Source: Hydractinia symbiolongicarpus
Taxonomy: Eukaryota > Cnidaria > Hydrozoa > Anthoathecata > Hydractiniidae
Length of the DNA: 64,000 nt
Assembly (NCBI RefSeq): GCF_029227915.1
Contig: NC_079888.1
Location: 4,411,001 to 4,475,000 of the forward strand
Direction of reading: 5' to 3'
Both the position numbers and the translations under genes were made by a program. The number at the start of each line of letters is the position of its first letter. Within the stretch, counting starts at the first letter, position 1. Below, one piece after another: positions 22,083-34,606 of this stretch. Below the pieces are notes generated by a model. The model worked only from the letters and a program-made list of their open reading frames with translations. It had not been told where the DNA came from and ran no database searches.

Positions 22083-25000
22083 AAATTCTTTAATTAATGC
22101 AAGTAATGAGTTTTTGGATATCACAATCTCTGTAAAGAGACATAGAATCTATTTCTGTAAAAGCGCACATGATCATTAACGAGTTTAAAGGAAATCGCAT
22201 TTGATGAGAAAAACACAGGAAATAACCATGCTAAAATAGATCCGTAATTTGCTCATCTTATTGGCAAAGAACTAATTAGCTACCTGTGTTATGTAATTCA
22301 CCATTAAACTCCCGTCAATTAAGAATATTGTAAATTCTTGGAGTATGATTGTTAAAATAATGAAATCTCCTAACATGAAAAAAAATGTAAAATATACGTT
22401 TGCAATGGTATGAAAAAATCTTAGTGTCTTCCCCTGTTTTTAGGCAACAAAGCCAATTGCTAAAGTGAAAGGACGCTTTCCTGTCAAAGGCACCGTAAAC
22501 TAAGTTATGAAATAATGTCTTTTTTGTTTAGAAAAACCTTTTTTAAAAAAGGAGAGATGCATTTTTATCGAGTAAGATAAGATTTTGTTTCTAAAGTACA
22601 GGAGAAGCAACTGTAAAATGGTATTTCAAATACAAAATTCTTTTTGACGTTATCATTTTCGGGCGCAACAGTAAACTCTGGCAATGCAGTTATTAACTAT
22701 ATTAACAATTATGGACAAATTAATGGAACAAAGTCAATTTTTCGTTCATTTTGAAATTCAGCCGAAAGAGTTAAATTTTCACTACTCTGCGGCTGCAAGG
22801 TCCTTACTTTTTCGCACCTAGGCAGGGCAAATCCTTAAAGATTTCCTAGTGACATTCTTTAGTTTAGGACAACAAAATAATTGAAATAATTAGTCGTGAC
22901 CCGGGAAGGTAGAGAAATTCGTAAGAAATGGTCTTGCTAGCGTTAGAAACAAGATTATTGATTTAGCCAAAAAAGTGATGTGAGCATTAGGACTTTCAAT
23001 ACCTGCGACTCCAATATAGAAACAAAACATGTGATCACTTTGTTTTGAAATTAGAAAGTAACCGTCTATAATTTGTCCATGGTTGTAGCTCACGAGTTTA
23101 ACCTACTGCTCGCAAAAATGCGTAGCAAGCGTCTATAACTTGTGAGAGTTGCAAGAAAACGAAAAGTATTAGCTACATACATATGCCTGTAAAAATCCCG
23201 TAAAAATCCCGCATAATTTTTGCGCAGACATTTATATGCGACTAATTTCTAAATTGTTTAATTAAGAGCTGTAAACTGTATCAATGACATATGTATAAAT
23301 CATATTGAATACAAATGATGGTTATGTTTTTTTACTGTGGTTGCAAAAATGCATTACAGGGCTTATATGAATTTGTCTTATGACTTACACGCACTGTACT
23401 CGCCCGTCGTGATCAGAGTTCTCATCGGAGTGAAGCATTCTCTGTTGACAATGAAATACGGATGTGCTATGGTAAATATTCACCTATTTAATTTCTACAA
23501 TGTTTACTTCAATGGAGCATTTCCTTCCCCCCTGGTTTTGACATAAATATTATTTAGTTCGAGCACTAAATAAAAAACATAACATAAAATCGAACAACTG
23601 TGGGTGAACACTGGTAATTTTCGGTTAGGATTTTTAAGCCCATTTTACATTGCAGCATTATATTGCCAACAATTTAATGTGAATAAGCGCAAAATACTGT
23701 CACAGTATATTTATGTAATGTGAAAACAGCTTGTAATATATTGATAAGAAAATGTGGCGCAAATGTTCACATGCTCTGCAATATTTTTAAATTTAAACTG
23801 ATTAATATTGCAGAGGATTGTTGTTTCATATCACACATTTTCAGCAGTTTACATTACAGTAATATATTGCTGTAGTGTGAATGTGAATCGGCCTTTAGTA
23901 ATTAAATTAAAAGGAATTTTTAACAAAAGTGAAAATTTTATGTCGCCATCAAAAATACGTGTGGTTAATTTATGAAGTCAATACATGGTAGGTCTTGATG
24001 AGAGCTGCCAATAATAAAAAAATCAAACCGCCATCGTCAATTTCATTATAGGGCAAAATGATTCTAATATTGTAGTACCTTTTTTGTGATATGTTTTAGC
24101 ATCAAGCTTAGCGGTATTTGGTGCGGGTTTTTTAAACATACTATGAAGTATGATACTACGTTATGCAGGAAAAAAAACGAGACAATAAATTTTTACTAAT
24201 GCAGCACTTTCCTTTGACATCACCAGAAGCTTTGAAATTAGTCTGAAATACCACTATCTGCTGAAAATTCAACTCAGATGTCTCAAAACGAATTTTAACA
24301 TTACGTTTGAAGTTTTTAGTAGCGCGATAGAATTTATTTAACATATTTTCATGTTTAAATAATCCGCATAAGAAAACGCGAAAAGTTACCCAAATAAACC
24401 GATTTTTCCCAATTTTTGAGTGGTGTCACGTTTACAGAATGATTCCTCCTTGTAAAATAAAATTGTGTTGTAGTTTCAAGTTCTAAGGAAAATCCGAACG
24501 AAGGTTATTTTCCTGATTATGCATACTTTTTAGTCATTTTTCTTCCAGATTTATGATTTACTTTCAACTTTTTCAAAAATCTTTTTTATTCTTTTTCTAG
24601 TTCTTTGCTATCAATAGTAGTGAAGCGAAAGGTGTGTTTTGTAAATCTTTGTTCATGTTAACCACAGTACCAAAAAGTTAGCTATCTTCACTAAACAAAG
24701 GATAAATCGCAGGTCCTACTTTTGTTGACTATTTTATCTAATTATGGCCTCGGTGGCTTTGCGGAATAAGAATGAGTAGTCTAATTAGCGTTCAACTTAT
24801 CAAATTAATAATTAACTCAAACATTCTTCAGCAAATATTTTTAAGCATTTATGTCAAATATCTAATAGATCTTCGAAAACTGGAATTTTAATAAAAATGA
24901 TAACGTCAGCAAATCTATAGCAGACAGTAGGGATAACTCAGGCTAAAAATGTTAAAATTATTTTAAAGTGTTTTAATATCTGTAATAGGCATCTCCCTGG

Positions 25001-25207
25001 AATAAGCATTTTCCCTCAAAGTCCCACATTTAAACGAGCGTGTTAAAGCAAAAGCAATACGAGATATCTGAAATTCTGTGCCAAAACCACAATAACGACT
25101 TACCTGGAACTTTCCCACATGTTTAATATTGGCAGTTGGTTTAACATATTTTTAAAAGCATCGTTGTATAAGCTTATTGCGAAACCTCGTGGTATATCGG
25201 GTCTGAA

Positions 25208-25328
25208 AGTTAACCAAACACGTTTACTCCGCCTACACCTACTCACATATCTTTGCTATAAAAGATAGCGAATGTTCAAATTAAAACATGACTTGTTCAC
25301 TGCAGGACAGACACAGAACAAACGAAAG
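25208..25328 (+). promoter_or_regulatory. TATA promoter and non-coding exon 1 of the His/Gly-Cys gene C
   Basis: The block GTTAACCAAACACGTTT, CGCCTACACCTACTCAC and the TATA box (TATAAAA, 25257-25263) are conserved at 50635-50690 before gene D. The transcribed leader around ACTGCAGGACAGACAC ends at a GAAAG|GTAATG donor (exon end 25328). It is joined to the coding exon starting at 25446. Non-coding exon 1 therefore runs from about 25288 to 25328. Confidence 0.65.
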
Positions 25329-25447
25329 GTAATGATACTTATCCCTTTTGACAACTTACTTTTGTTTGTTTATCCTCATTATATAATGTAATTCTTTGTT
25401 AACAGAGTTAGATAACATGTACATGCAACTTTTCTTCTCGTATAGAC

Positions 25448-26643
25448 ATGAAGCTGTATTTATTGATTGCGTTTGTTGGTATCAGTGCCTTAGCACTTGC
25501 CGAAGAACAATTTGAAGATGAATTTGATGTAGAAGATCCTAGTTACGGTTACACCGGCGTTGGTTCTCAGGGAGGACATCTTGGAAACGGACATCTTGGA
25601 GGTGGTCATATTGGAGGTAGCCATTTGGGAGGTAGCCATTTGGGAGGTAGCAATCTTGGAGGTAGCAATCTTGGAGGAGGTCATCTTAAACATAACTGTA
25701 AGTTATTTGACGTAAAAATAGAAAATAAAATTTCCTTTAAAAACATTATGTATTAACCTTTTGCAAAAAGTAGAAGTATACAAATAGCCAAAACATTTTT
25801 CAAACACACCATACTTATTGTTTACAAAAGCATATTGCTATTGCAATTATTTTCATTTCAGGTGGAGGATATGGATATGATGTCAACACACATCTTTGCC
25901 ACAGCGAAAAACTTTACATCAAAAAACATTACCGAACCTGTGGTAACGCCATCTATGACATCCGAACTCATTTCTGCTTTAAAGGAACCGTCTACGCTCA
26001 AAGCGTGTACCAAATATGTGGAAACCGAAACGTCTGCAACCGAAAGAGTCAATTCTGTTTCAGAGGAATCTGTTACCTTAGAGGTGTTTACAGCATCTGT
26101 GGTAATAATGTCTGCAACCAAAAAAGTGAGTTCTGTTTCAGGGGAACCTGTTACCTTAGAGGAGCATACAGCATATGTGGCAATAATGTCTGCAAACAAG
26201 GCCAAGAATTCTGTCTCAGAGGAAGATGCTACAATCAAAGAGATTACCAAGTCTGCGGAAACAATGTTTGCAATAAACGTGCTGAATTCTGTCTCAAGGG
26301 GCAATGCTATTCAAGACAAGTGTATTTTACCTGTAAATGGAATGTGTGCAAACGAGGTCAAGAATTCTGTTCAGGAGGAACATGCTACAACAGAGGAGCA
26401 TACGAAGTCTGTGGAAACAATAATATTTGCAATCGAAAGAGAGAGATTTGCTGGGATGGACGATGTTACAGCAACTCAGTATGGGCAGTTTGTGGTGGAC
26501 GTGTCTACCAACAAAAGCTGTATATCTGTCATGGTGGCTCCTTATACGGTCGAGAGGACTATGGTTACTGTGGATCTTCAATCTATCGCACAAGTGATTA
26601 CAGATGCGACAATGGAAAATTGTATGGAAACAAACCATACTAG
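25448..26643 (+). CDS. secreted His/Gly-repeat + Cys-repeat protein C
   Basis: Coding exons 25448-25697 (donor AACT|GTAAGT) and 25862-26643 (acceptor CATTTCAG), phase 1, 343 codons plus TAG. Residues 1-18 are a signal peptide (MKLYLLIAFVGISALALA). An acidic linker (EEQFEDEFDVEDPSYGY) and about eight pentapeptides of the GGSHL/GNGHL type follow. Exon 3 starts with GGGYGYDV and then encodes nine tandem repeats of about 26 residues with the pattern Y-x2-CGNNVCN-x4-FC-x2-G-x-CY-x2-G. Repeats 1, 8 and 9 have only two of the four cysteines. No membrane segment is seen. A secreted structural or adhesive protein is the likely role (inference). The family is not recognised. Long frames in the other phases of exon 3 are shadows. 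Confidence 0.8.
25560..25690 (+). repeat. GGHL/GGSHL-coding 15-bp repeats, gene C
   Basis: Fifteen-base units of the GGAGGTAGCCATTTG type repeat about eight times. The reverse strand is also open because the unit lacks stops in that frame. Confidence 0.8.
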
Positions 26644-26689
26644 CCAGAATAATACGGATAACATAAATTGAACATTTATCAGAGTTGGT

Positions 26690-27620
26690 GGAATAGTATC
26701 TTAGGGAAAACTATAGCAGAGCAATACAAATTTTGACAAGCATTACAATTGTGTTTTTTCTGCAGTAATACCTTTTTGTGATATGAAAACGCTTCATGTT
26801 TGTTTTTGTGACTCCATAAGTGACTTATGATTTGACTAAGATCTCTTTTACTTTTTGTTTGATTTGATAAACAATTGCATCAATTACATCAGATTTTAAA
26901 AATTCGTGATCCTTTCTTTATACTATTAGTAGATTTAATCAAAAATTTATAGTTTCGCCGTCCGTTTTTTATAATTTCCAAACTGTTTATATTACAAAAA
27001 AACAAAAAAACAAATACTCCATTTTCATATAATCATTATACCATGCAACTAGACCCGTACCAAATTTATTGAAGAATAAATTTAGGGGCCTAGAATATGA
27101 CAGTCAAGAACTACTTACAAGACATACTAGACACACTGATGTCTTCAGCAGGGATCGCTCAAAGAAAGAAACATGTGGTTGATTCCCTCGAGAAACAAGA
27201 AACATAGGGTTAATTCAGTATAATTAATATACGTACGTATTAAAAACAGTTATTTTGAATTTTTTCTGAAAATAAACACTGAAGGTTGCGTTCTGATTGG
27301 TTGAAAGTTTACAGCGAAATATTTCGCCCCTAAAAATAGAAACTGCTTCTACTTCACGTCTAAGGGATGTTTTTAAAGCTAAATAAAAACAATCAGTCCC
27401 ATTGACTTCCTGAAATTGCTTATGAATACAAAAATGCCAGCATGCTGTAAACTAACAGCGAGATAAGAGGAAAAGCACAAATTCAATTGCAGATATTTTT
27501 TTAATTAGCAATCATTCTTAAAACAGGAATGCATCGTATGATCAACGTAAGAAAACTTTGCATAAAGAATTTATAAACAAAGTTTAAAATAAATAAATTA
27601 AATAAATTTTTTTTATACCC
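26690..27620. other. intergenic, nothing recognised
   Basis: AT-rich 3' flank of gene C. An AATAAA at 27075-27080 is a possible but distant poly(A) signal. No gene is seen. Confidence 0.45.
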
Positions 27621-27639
27621 AATTGAGCACATTATATAA

Positions 27640-28130
27640 CAAAAAAAAGATACAACACTGGCTCATCATAATCACCATCATCATCATCGTCATTCTCGGC
27701 TTAAAGTCCTTTTTTATGCTAGTTTGGGCGTAATAATGGCCCTCTTCTAATCTAATGTAGATTGTGTTAGATGTGAACTCTAATTTCTCCTCATCAAGTT
27801 TATCCTTATTACTTCCTGCCAAGTCTTTCTTGGTCTACCTCTGGGTTTTTCCCTAGGAACTATTAAGTCTCTAACACTTTCTTACCCAATTACACTCCTC
27901 TATTCTTTTCAAGTTTCCCAATATCTTCTTTTATGCTATGGATACCTAGCCTGCTTCTTAGCTCATTTGAACTTTTCCTGTCTCTGAGATTGGCGTTATA
28001 CATCCACCTAACCAATCATTTCTTTTTAAACGATCAAGATCTTCCTGCTTCACTGCCCATGTCTCACTGCCGTACAACATAACACTTCTTCAACGGGTAT
28101 TATACAACCTATTTTTTTTCTCAATTGAGA
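27640..28130 (-). mobile_element. non-LTR retrotransposon 3' fragment (decayed)
   Basis: On the minus strand, in shifted frames, the C-terminal hallmarks of LINE reverse transcriptases follow in order: LYGSETWAVK (about 28080), WMYNANLRDRK with ELRSRLGI (about 27950-28010) and PRGRPRKTWQEV (about 27810-27850). Several stops and frameshifts interrupt it. Simple GATGATGATG sequence and a T-rich run near 27640-27690 mark the 3' end. The clade is not assignable by eye. Confidence 0.75.
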
Positions 28131-28314
28131 GTGCTAGTCAACAAAGGAAGTAACTCTTCTAAGCAGAACCTACAGAACATATGGCTAAGAGGAAAATCGA
28201 TTACTTTAAAACCTGATATAATTAACGTAAAAACTGAGGCAAATGAGCTGTCAATTAAGACCGTATTCTCATAAACTTCGATATCAATATTATATAAATG
28301 ATTAATATATACAT

Positions 28315-28955
28315 ACTAGCCGGGAAACGCCGGGTTAAGCGAAAGTCAAGGTGTGACCCGACGTTGAACACTCTGTTGAGCGCTTACAAGAGCCGTAAGC
28401 TGTGCCACACGATCAGGTGGAGCGCTTTAGTACAGGTATACAGTATGTCGTTAATTAAGTGAAGCGCATACACCATTATAGCCTTATTTCCCGCAACGAT
28501 AGCTGAAATAAAAACACAGTTTACAAACCGTTGTTACTCCATCATAGCAAAAACAATCAGTCAATATTATTCTATTTTGCGGAATAAATTTTTGTGAAAG
28601 TTAAAAAATTTATCGTGACACTGGGCTAAGCGCTTAGTACAGTTAAACCGTGTTGCACAGGCGTATAGGAATAATATGCCTTTGGAAAAAACTTCCCCAC
28701 AGACTCTGTTTAAATAAAACACAACAGGACTGAGCAGTTAGTCCAGGTAAACATTGTTGCACAGGTGTGATTACCGAGAAAGTTTAAAATTGAATTGTCA
28801 CATTGGGCTGACCCCTTAGTACAGGTAAACCACGTTGTACATGCGCATAGGCGTAACAGCCTTTACCAAAAAACAACAGTCTGTTGTTAACACTGGGCTA
28901 AGCGCTTAGTATAGTTAAACAGAGTTGAACAGGCGTATAGGTAATACCCCTTTAC
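28315..28955 (+). repeat. left arm of a large inverted repeat, with internal tandem units
   Basis: Colinear, in reverse complement, with 45700-46150. Shared are GCGCTTTAGTACAGGTAT, a TCGTTAAT stretch, CAGTTTACAA, TTTTTGTGAAA and a GACASTGRGCTRAGCGCT block. Within the arm the motif GGGCTAAGCGCTTAGTACAG recurs about four times at 80-200 bp spacing. The two arms enclose ~17 kb containing the Polinton. Confidence 0.65.
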
Positions 28956-29799
28956 AAAATAACTTCATTGCAACTTCAGTTTTAATGAAAACACAAGGAA
29001 CAGCCTGTCATTACCGGTTCAGCTTAAATAATCTGTCAGTCATTTTATTTGCACAAAACGTTTTCAGGAAAAAATAATAAAAGATGTAGCTACCTAGCTA
29101 ACTGCATTTAGCATAACACTTATTGTTTAAGAATATTGTTGTAGCTGCATTTTTATACTCTCACCTTTTAGCCAAAGACAGGAGCTAGCTAAATGGCTAC
29201 AGTCTCAACACAAAAATAAATGGTGGGTAGAATAAAAAGCTCTTATGCCATACAGAATAGTAATAAGTAAGGTTCTAGCTAGCTAGCCTCCAAAATCTTC
29301 GTTCTCAGCCAAAAATCCTTAAATTGGTGCGTTTAAGATCTGTACGTGACTAAAAACCGTGACAATATATTTATCTTAACAAGTTAGAACATACAAAAAA
29401 ACAATATTATGAAAATAAAAAGCTTATAGAAGACAAAAAGGTAAAACAAACTTACAAACAGCACTGACCACTATTTCCTTAAAAACTAAAATGGGCATCA
29501 TGTTTCGGTCCTCATGTTTCTTCGTTGGCATGCCCAAGCCGCGTAAACTGTCCTCTTTTGTTTTCTGTAGCTCGTGACCAAAAACGGCTATTGAAGTCAC
29601 GGGGGTAATTATTATTAAAAATGGCGTATTAAAATAATGCATTCATTTTTATCACTAAATTTATTTTTCTTACTTATGGTAATAAATTAAAGTAATTCGA
29701 TTAACTAAATAAATTAAAAAAATTTTTTAGAATTTATTTTAATCAATAATAAGATTTGCGATTAAACATCCCCCTGGTTTCTACAAATCGCGGAAAGAT

Positions 29800-29861
29800 C
29801 AAAGGAATATCGGTAACCGTTTTGAATAGACAGACAGACAAAATACGGCTATTATTATAGA
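29800..29861 (-). mobile_element. Helitron-like end fragment
   Basis: GACAGACAGACAAAATACGG followed by CTATTATTATAGA is the reverse complement of the 5' end of the elements at 60706 and 60880. The hairpin/CTAG end is absent. Confidence 0.45.
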
Positions 29862-30252
29862 TATATACATAAAATATATTAGGCAACAACGTTGTTTTTC
29901 TTTTTTATATTATCGCTTTAATTGTAGTTTTTCAAAGTGAAAAATGAAACATGCCGTATACAGTCCTTATTACTTAATTGCCTAAACAAGCAGCTCTAGC
30001 GACGATCTGGCGACTCCACCCGCAACATAACTTTATAGTTTTGATCCCATAAAATAACTTCGCAAATTCCCAAAAATGCTGGTGAAAAAGGTAAGCGTTT
30101 CCCCAGGATCAAGTAAAAAAGGATACAGCTAAAACGTCTTATTTCCGTGATGTTTTTTTTTCAATGTTAGGTGCACTGAAACTATTCTAAAGCCTATTTT
30201 ATTAATAATCTAATACGGACGCTATACGCTAGAGCTTTTTGTTTGTTTGTTT

Positions 30253-30338
30253 AGAGATAAGAAAATGTATGTTCTGGTGCATTCGCCCACGCATATCATA
30301 CAGCAAATGAGCAACTGTACTAGAAATGATGTCACTCG
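30253..30338 (+). repeat. Polinton left terminal inverted repeat
   Basis: Begins AGAGATAAGAAAATG. It pairs with 43892-43977 over about 86 bases with roughly five mismatches, then similarity stops. Confidence 0.9.
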
Positions 30339-30390
30339 ATAACCGCACCAGAAATATTGCTGGTTGAAGTTTAAAATGTGTATAATAAAG

Positions 30391-33300
30391 ATGAATGTGT
30401 ATACCGTGAAACAATTACGTGATGAGGCAAAGGCCTGCGGACTTAGGGGATATTACAAGCTACGCAAAGTCGATCTTATTACTTTATTAAAGTCAACCGC
30501 ACGACCTGTTCCCGCGTCAGAACCAAGACCACAAGCATTTACACCAGATGCCTTGGATATATTCGAGCGTCAAGAGATGGCAAAAACCCGTCCAATTAAG
30601 AACAAGATTAAAACCTCGACTCCCCATACCCGAAGCCATGAATATCTTTGAACGCCAAGAGATGGCGAAAACACGTCCAATAGTTAAGAGTAAGCTGCGG
30701 GAGTGGTCTGACTGGCTTGTGAAGTATGTACCAGAGGGTATTAGAAAGCCGGTTCAAAGTGTATATACATCGGTAAAAAATAATATCCTTGCTCTTTATG
30801 ATGGAGCCAAGAAGACCCTGATCGGTGAAGTTGAGCAAGAGGCAAAGGAGGATCATGCTGAAGATAAGCAGCAACCGAACCAAGATTTCAGACCCCAGGA
30901 GCATAAACATGCCCACCAAAAAAACTTCAGAAGCTTCCGCATCCTTGGCATAGACGGCACGGATGTCGATGGGTACTTGGGGATGGTGCGATCACACGTG
31001 AAAACCCTGATCGAGAACCAGGTAGAAGACATGGGGTTTTCGAAAGTACAGTGCTCCCTCTGGATTTTATGTAAGAAGCCAGTGGATGATACCAGCGAGT
31101 TCATCGAAGTTGATGAATTGGAGGGTACCAGCAAGTTTATCGAAATCAATAAGGTCTTCCACAGCAACATGGCATCAGTTTGTCAGGGTAGCGACGTGGA
31201 AGAGGTACTAGACACGATGCTCGCTCAAGTCAAAACACATGTGGAGAACCCAGCGCTGCCTAAAAGTGGCTTCACGATCGGCCGCATCCTACATCTCGAC
31301 GTGGACTTTTACAAGCTTAAGCTGACGAGGGGTTCCTCGTATATCGAAGCACCCAAGTAAGTAGCCACGAAGAAGGCCATCATTAATTCACAGAACAACG
31401 ATGAAGAGTGTTTCAAGTGGAGTATCATAGCAGCGCTATATCATGAGGAAATACAATATAATCCAGAACGTATTAGCAAGCATCGACCATTTGCGGATGA
31501 GTATAACTGGTGGGGCATCGACTTTCCCACAAGCATCAAGGATATCACCAAATTCGAGAAGAACAACCCAGACATTGCGGTGAACGTCTTGTACGTGACG
31601 GGAAAGACGATCAATATCCTGCGTAGATCTACACAGAATGGACGCGAGAAACAGGTTAATCTACTACTCCTCACGAACGATAAAAAGAGTCATTATATAG
31701 CCATCAAAAATCTCTCACGGCTATTGGGTAGTGAGACATCGAAGAATACGTCAAAAATGCACTTCTGCCTGAACTGTCTGCAAGCCTTTCCAACAATCGA
31801 ATCGCCTGATAAGCACTATGCATACTGCAAATACAACGAAGCGGTTAAGATTGCGATACCAAGCGAAAAGGAAAAATGGTTATACTACAAGGATGGCCAG
31901 CAGCAATTTAAAGTACCCTTCGTTATCTACGCGGACTTTGAATCCCTACTCGCTGCCAAGACGGAAGATAAGAGGGAGACCAAGACGAAAAAGTTGAATA
32001 GTCACGTACCGTGTGGGTGATGCAAGTATAGTACATTCGCATATGGGATGTACCAGACCCCTTGTATAGATATCGCGGTAAGGAATGTGGGAAGATGTAC
32101 GTTCAACGCCTGGAGGATGAGGTTAAGCGGCTCTACGCTACCTTCCCAGAGCATGACATACTGCCCCTAACGGAGGTGTTACATAGAGAGCATGAAGCGG
32201 CAAAGATATGTCATATCTGTATGAAACCCTTCGACGATGACCCAAAGAACCGCAAAGTTCGGGACCACTGACACTACACGGGTCTATACAGAGGTGCCGC
32301 ACAACACCTGCAATTTCAACTACAAGATACCCAGCTACGTGCCCGTGATCTTCCATAATCTTTCGGGGTACGACGCCCACTTGTTCATTCGAGAGCTCGG
32401 AGAGAAATATGATACACAGGACATTGGTTGCATCGCCGAAAACACTGAAAAATACATCTTCTTCAACGTAAAATCAAGGTACATGCAGGCATGGGGTACG
32501 GTAATGGTGAAACGTACAAGAAGATCGAGATCAGATTCATAGACAGCTGTCGATTCATGGCATCAAGCTTGGAAAAATTGGCAAGCAACCTCGATGATGA
32601 ACAGTGCAAAAATCTCCGTTGGTATTTCGCTGAGGATGACAACTTTAAACTCATGCGCAGAAAAGGTGTATATCCATATGAATACATGGATGGCTGGCAA
32701 CGATTCAAAGAGACTGAGCTACCTCCTAAGGAGGTCTTCTATGGCAAGTTGAACATGAAGGAAATCAGCGACAACGACTACGATCATGCAAAAAAGTCTG
32801 GAATGTCATCAATCCAAAGGGTGCTGAGGTCAACATGGTGACTACCATGATATATATCTCGTCCCAGACGTCCTGCTATTGACTGACATCTTCCAGAGCT
32901 TTCGAGGAGTGCACCAGGAGAACTACAAGCTCGACCCCGCCCATTTGTACAACGCACCAGGCCTGGCATGGTGCGTTGATGTTTGAAAAAGGTATTCGAG
33001 GTGGTATAACTCTAGCAGTTCACCGATATGCCAAAGCCAACAACAGGTACATGGGTGATCAATATGAACCTGAGAAGGAATCGTCATACTTACAGTACCT
33101 TGACGCCAACAATCTCTATGGCTGGGCCATGCGTCAAAATCTACGCATGGGTTCAAATGGTTGTAGAATGTTGAAACCTTTACAGAGAAGGGGATCGAGA
33201 AACTTGTGGCCGATAACAAGCATGGATATATCTTGGAGGTTGACATTGATCATCCAAAGAGCCTGAATGATAAGCACAACAAGCTGCCTTTCCTACCGGA

Positions 33301-34337
33301 GCGAAAGGTGGTTCATAGGGTCGAGAAACTGATACCCAATGTCGAACATAAGCGGAAGTACGTGGTACATATCGGGGCTCTTCATCAAGCCCTGAAACAA
33401 GGGCTCGAGCTCAGGCGGGTGCACAGAGTTATCCAGTTTAATCAAAAGCCATGGCTGCGGGGTTATATCGATCACAACACGGGGCTTAGAAAGGCCGCCA
33501 AAAACGAGTTCGAGAAGGACTTTTACAAGCTTATGAATCTCTCAGTCTTTAGGAAAACCATGGAAAATATCCGTAATCATCGGAACATCAAGCTAGTCAC
33601 AAATGAAGCTGCCTATACAAAACTTGCCATGCAACCAAACTTCAGGGGTGGGAACTATTTTAGCGAGAACCTCATGGGTGTTGAAATGGGCAGGACGGGA
33701 ATAAAAATGAACAAACCGGTTTATATTGGTCAAGCTATTATAGATCAGTCAAAAACCGTCATGTACGAGTTTCACTACGACTATATGCAGCCCAAATATG
33801 GTAGTAAGCTGCGGATCTGCTATATGGACACGGATTCCTTCGTCTATCATATCAGAACAGAGAATTTTGCCGTGACATTGCTGATGATGTAGAGACACGT
33901 TTCGATATGAGTGCCTATAGCAAAGAGGATGGTAGGCCTCTCCCCATAGGCAAGAACAAAAGGTGGTAGGTCTAATGAAGGATGAATTAAGCGGCAAGAT
34001 CATGACAGAATTCATCTCTTGAGATGAATTCATCACCTTGAGAGCGAAGGCCTATGCATACAAAGCCTTAACTAAAGAGGGTGGTGATCGCAAGGCCAAG
34101 GGTGTGAAGAAGTGCGTAACCAAAAAATCCATCACTTTCGACGACTATCAGCGCTGTCTTGAGGATGGTGTTGATGTATACAGAGCCTGGGTAAGTATTC
34201 AGAATAAGGGGTATCAAATCTACACGCAGGAGATGAATAAGCAGGCACTCAATAGATCAGATGACAAACGGATAGCGCAAGCGGACCAGATCACAACGCT
34301 CGCCAGGGGTCATCATCGTTTAGCGACAAATAAATGA
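30391..34337 (+). pseudogene. Polinton protein-primed DNA polymerase B (broken)
   Basis: The N-terminus has a SAP/Rho-N-like motif (YTVKQLRDEAKACGLRG, 30400 on), then the Polinton-specific region with IFERQEMAKTRPI twice (30560, 30645). Exonuclease motifs follow: YADFES (about 31930, ExoI) and NLSGYDAHLF (about 32355, ExoII). Palm motifs are LDANNLYGWAM (about 33100, motif A), the KLMNLSVFRKTMEN block (about 33530, motif B) and YMDTDSF (33821 on, motif C). The C-terminus ends in ITTLARGHH. In-frame stops lie at 31358-31360 and 32018-32020. Frame changes occur near 30595, 32065, 32275, 32475, 32820, 33160 and 33870, and there is a small deletion at the hairpin near 32970. The gene would replicate the element by protein priming; this copy cannot. 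Confidence 0.9.
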
Positions 34338-34606
34338 GGGACGCTCTGCTACTGATAGCTATACTCCTCCCATACGTCTTGATCCTAACTTGCTTCTTTC
34401 GTTATCGATGTATAATAAATATGGTTCAGGATATTGCAGAAATTTTCGATATTGTTGATACTCCTGCGGAAGCGCTTGAAAAACATGAAAACAAGCGTCA
34501 GGTTTTAAAAGATGCTATTCGCAAGGGCAAAGCCCACCTATTACCAAAAAAATTTACCGAAGCATCCATTGATAAAGAATCAGACAAGGTTATCCAAGAT
34601 AGATGA
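34334..34606 (+). CDS. Polinton small ORF, hydrophobic N-terminus
   Basis: 90 codons; ATG overlaps the stop of the polymerase frame (ATGA). A hydrophobic stretch (LLLIAILLPYVLIL) precedes an internal Met at 34421 that may be the true start. The rest is charged and helical (EALEKHENKRQVLKDAIRKG). This block is a known type of small Polinton protein, of unknown function. The C-terminal part is probably truncated. Confidence 0.55.
   Translation: MRDALLLIAILLPYVLILTCFFRYRCIINMVQDIAEIFDIVDTPAEALEKHENKRQVLKDAIRKGKAHLLPKKFTEASIDKESDKVIQDR

Larger units (their letters stand above)
21690..26690 (+). repeat. segmental duplication, copy 1
   Basis: Colinear with 47650-52790. Anchor pairs: 21697/47653 (GGTTGTSTTCATGG), 22100/47845 (GCAAGTAATGAG), 22293/48035 (GTTATGTAATTCACCAT), 25123/50539 (ACATGTTTAATATTG), then promoter and gene. 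Non-coding identity looks like 65-75% by eye, so the duplication is not recent. Confidence 0.7.

Noticed and set aside
22890-23093. Minus-strand 67-codon frame with a hydrophobic C-terminal half
   Set aside because: No ATG-context, splice or similarity support, and the aligned part of the duplicated copy does not keep it.
25835-26671. Long open frame (about 278 codons) in another phase of the Cys-repeat exon, and an antisense one at 25858-26304
   Set aside because: They overlap the spliced Cys-repeat frame, and their Thr/Ser/Val-rich composition is a by-product of the 78-base repeat. The frame joined by phase-1 splicing has the signal peptide and patterned cysteines.
28428-28920. CRISPR-like spaced repeats
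   Set aside because: Repeats are diverged, spacing varies from about 77 to 200 bases, and the context is an animal genome. This is a degenerate tandem repeat within a transposon arm.
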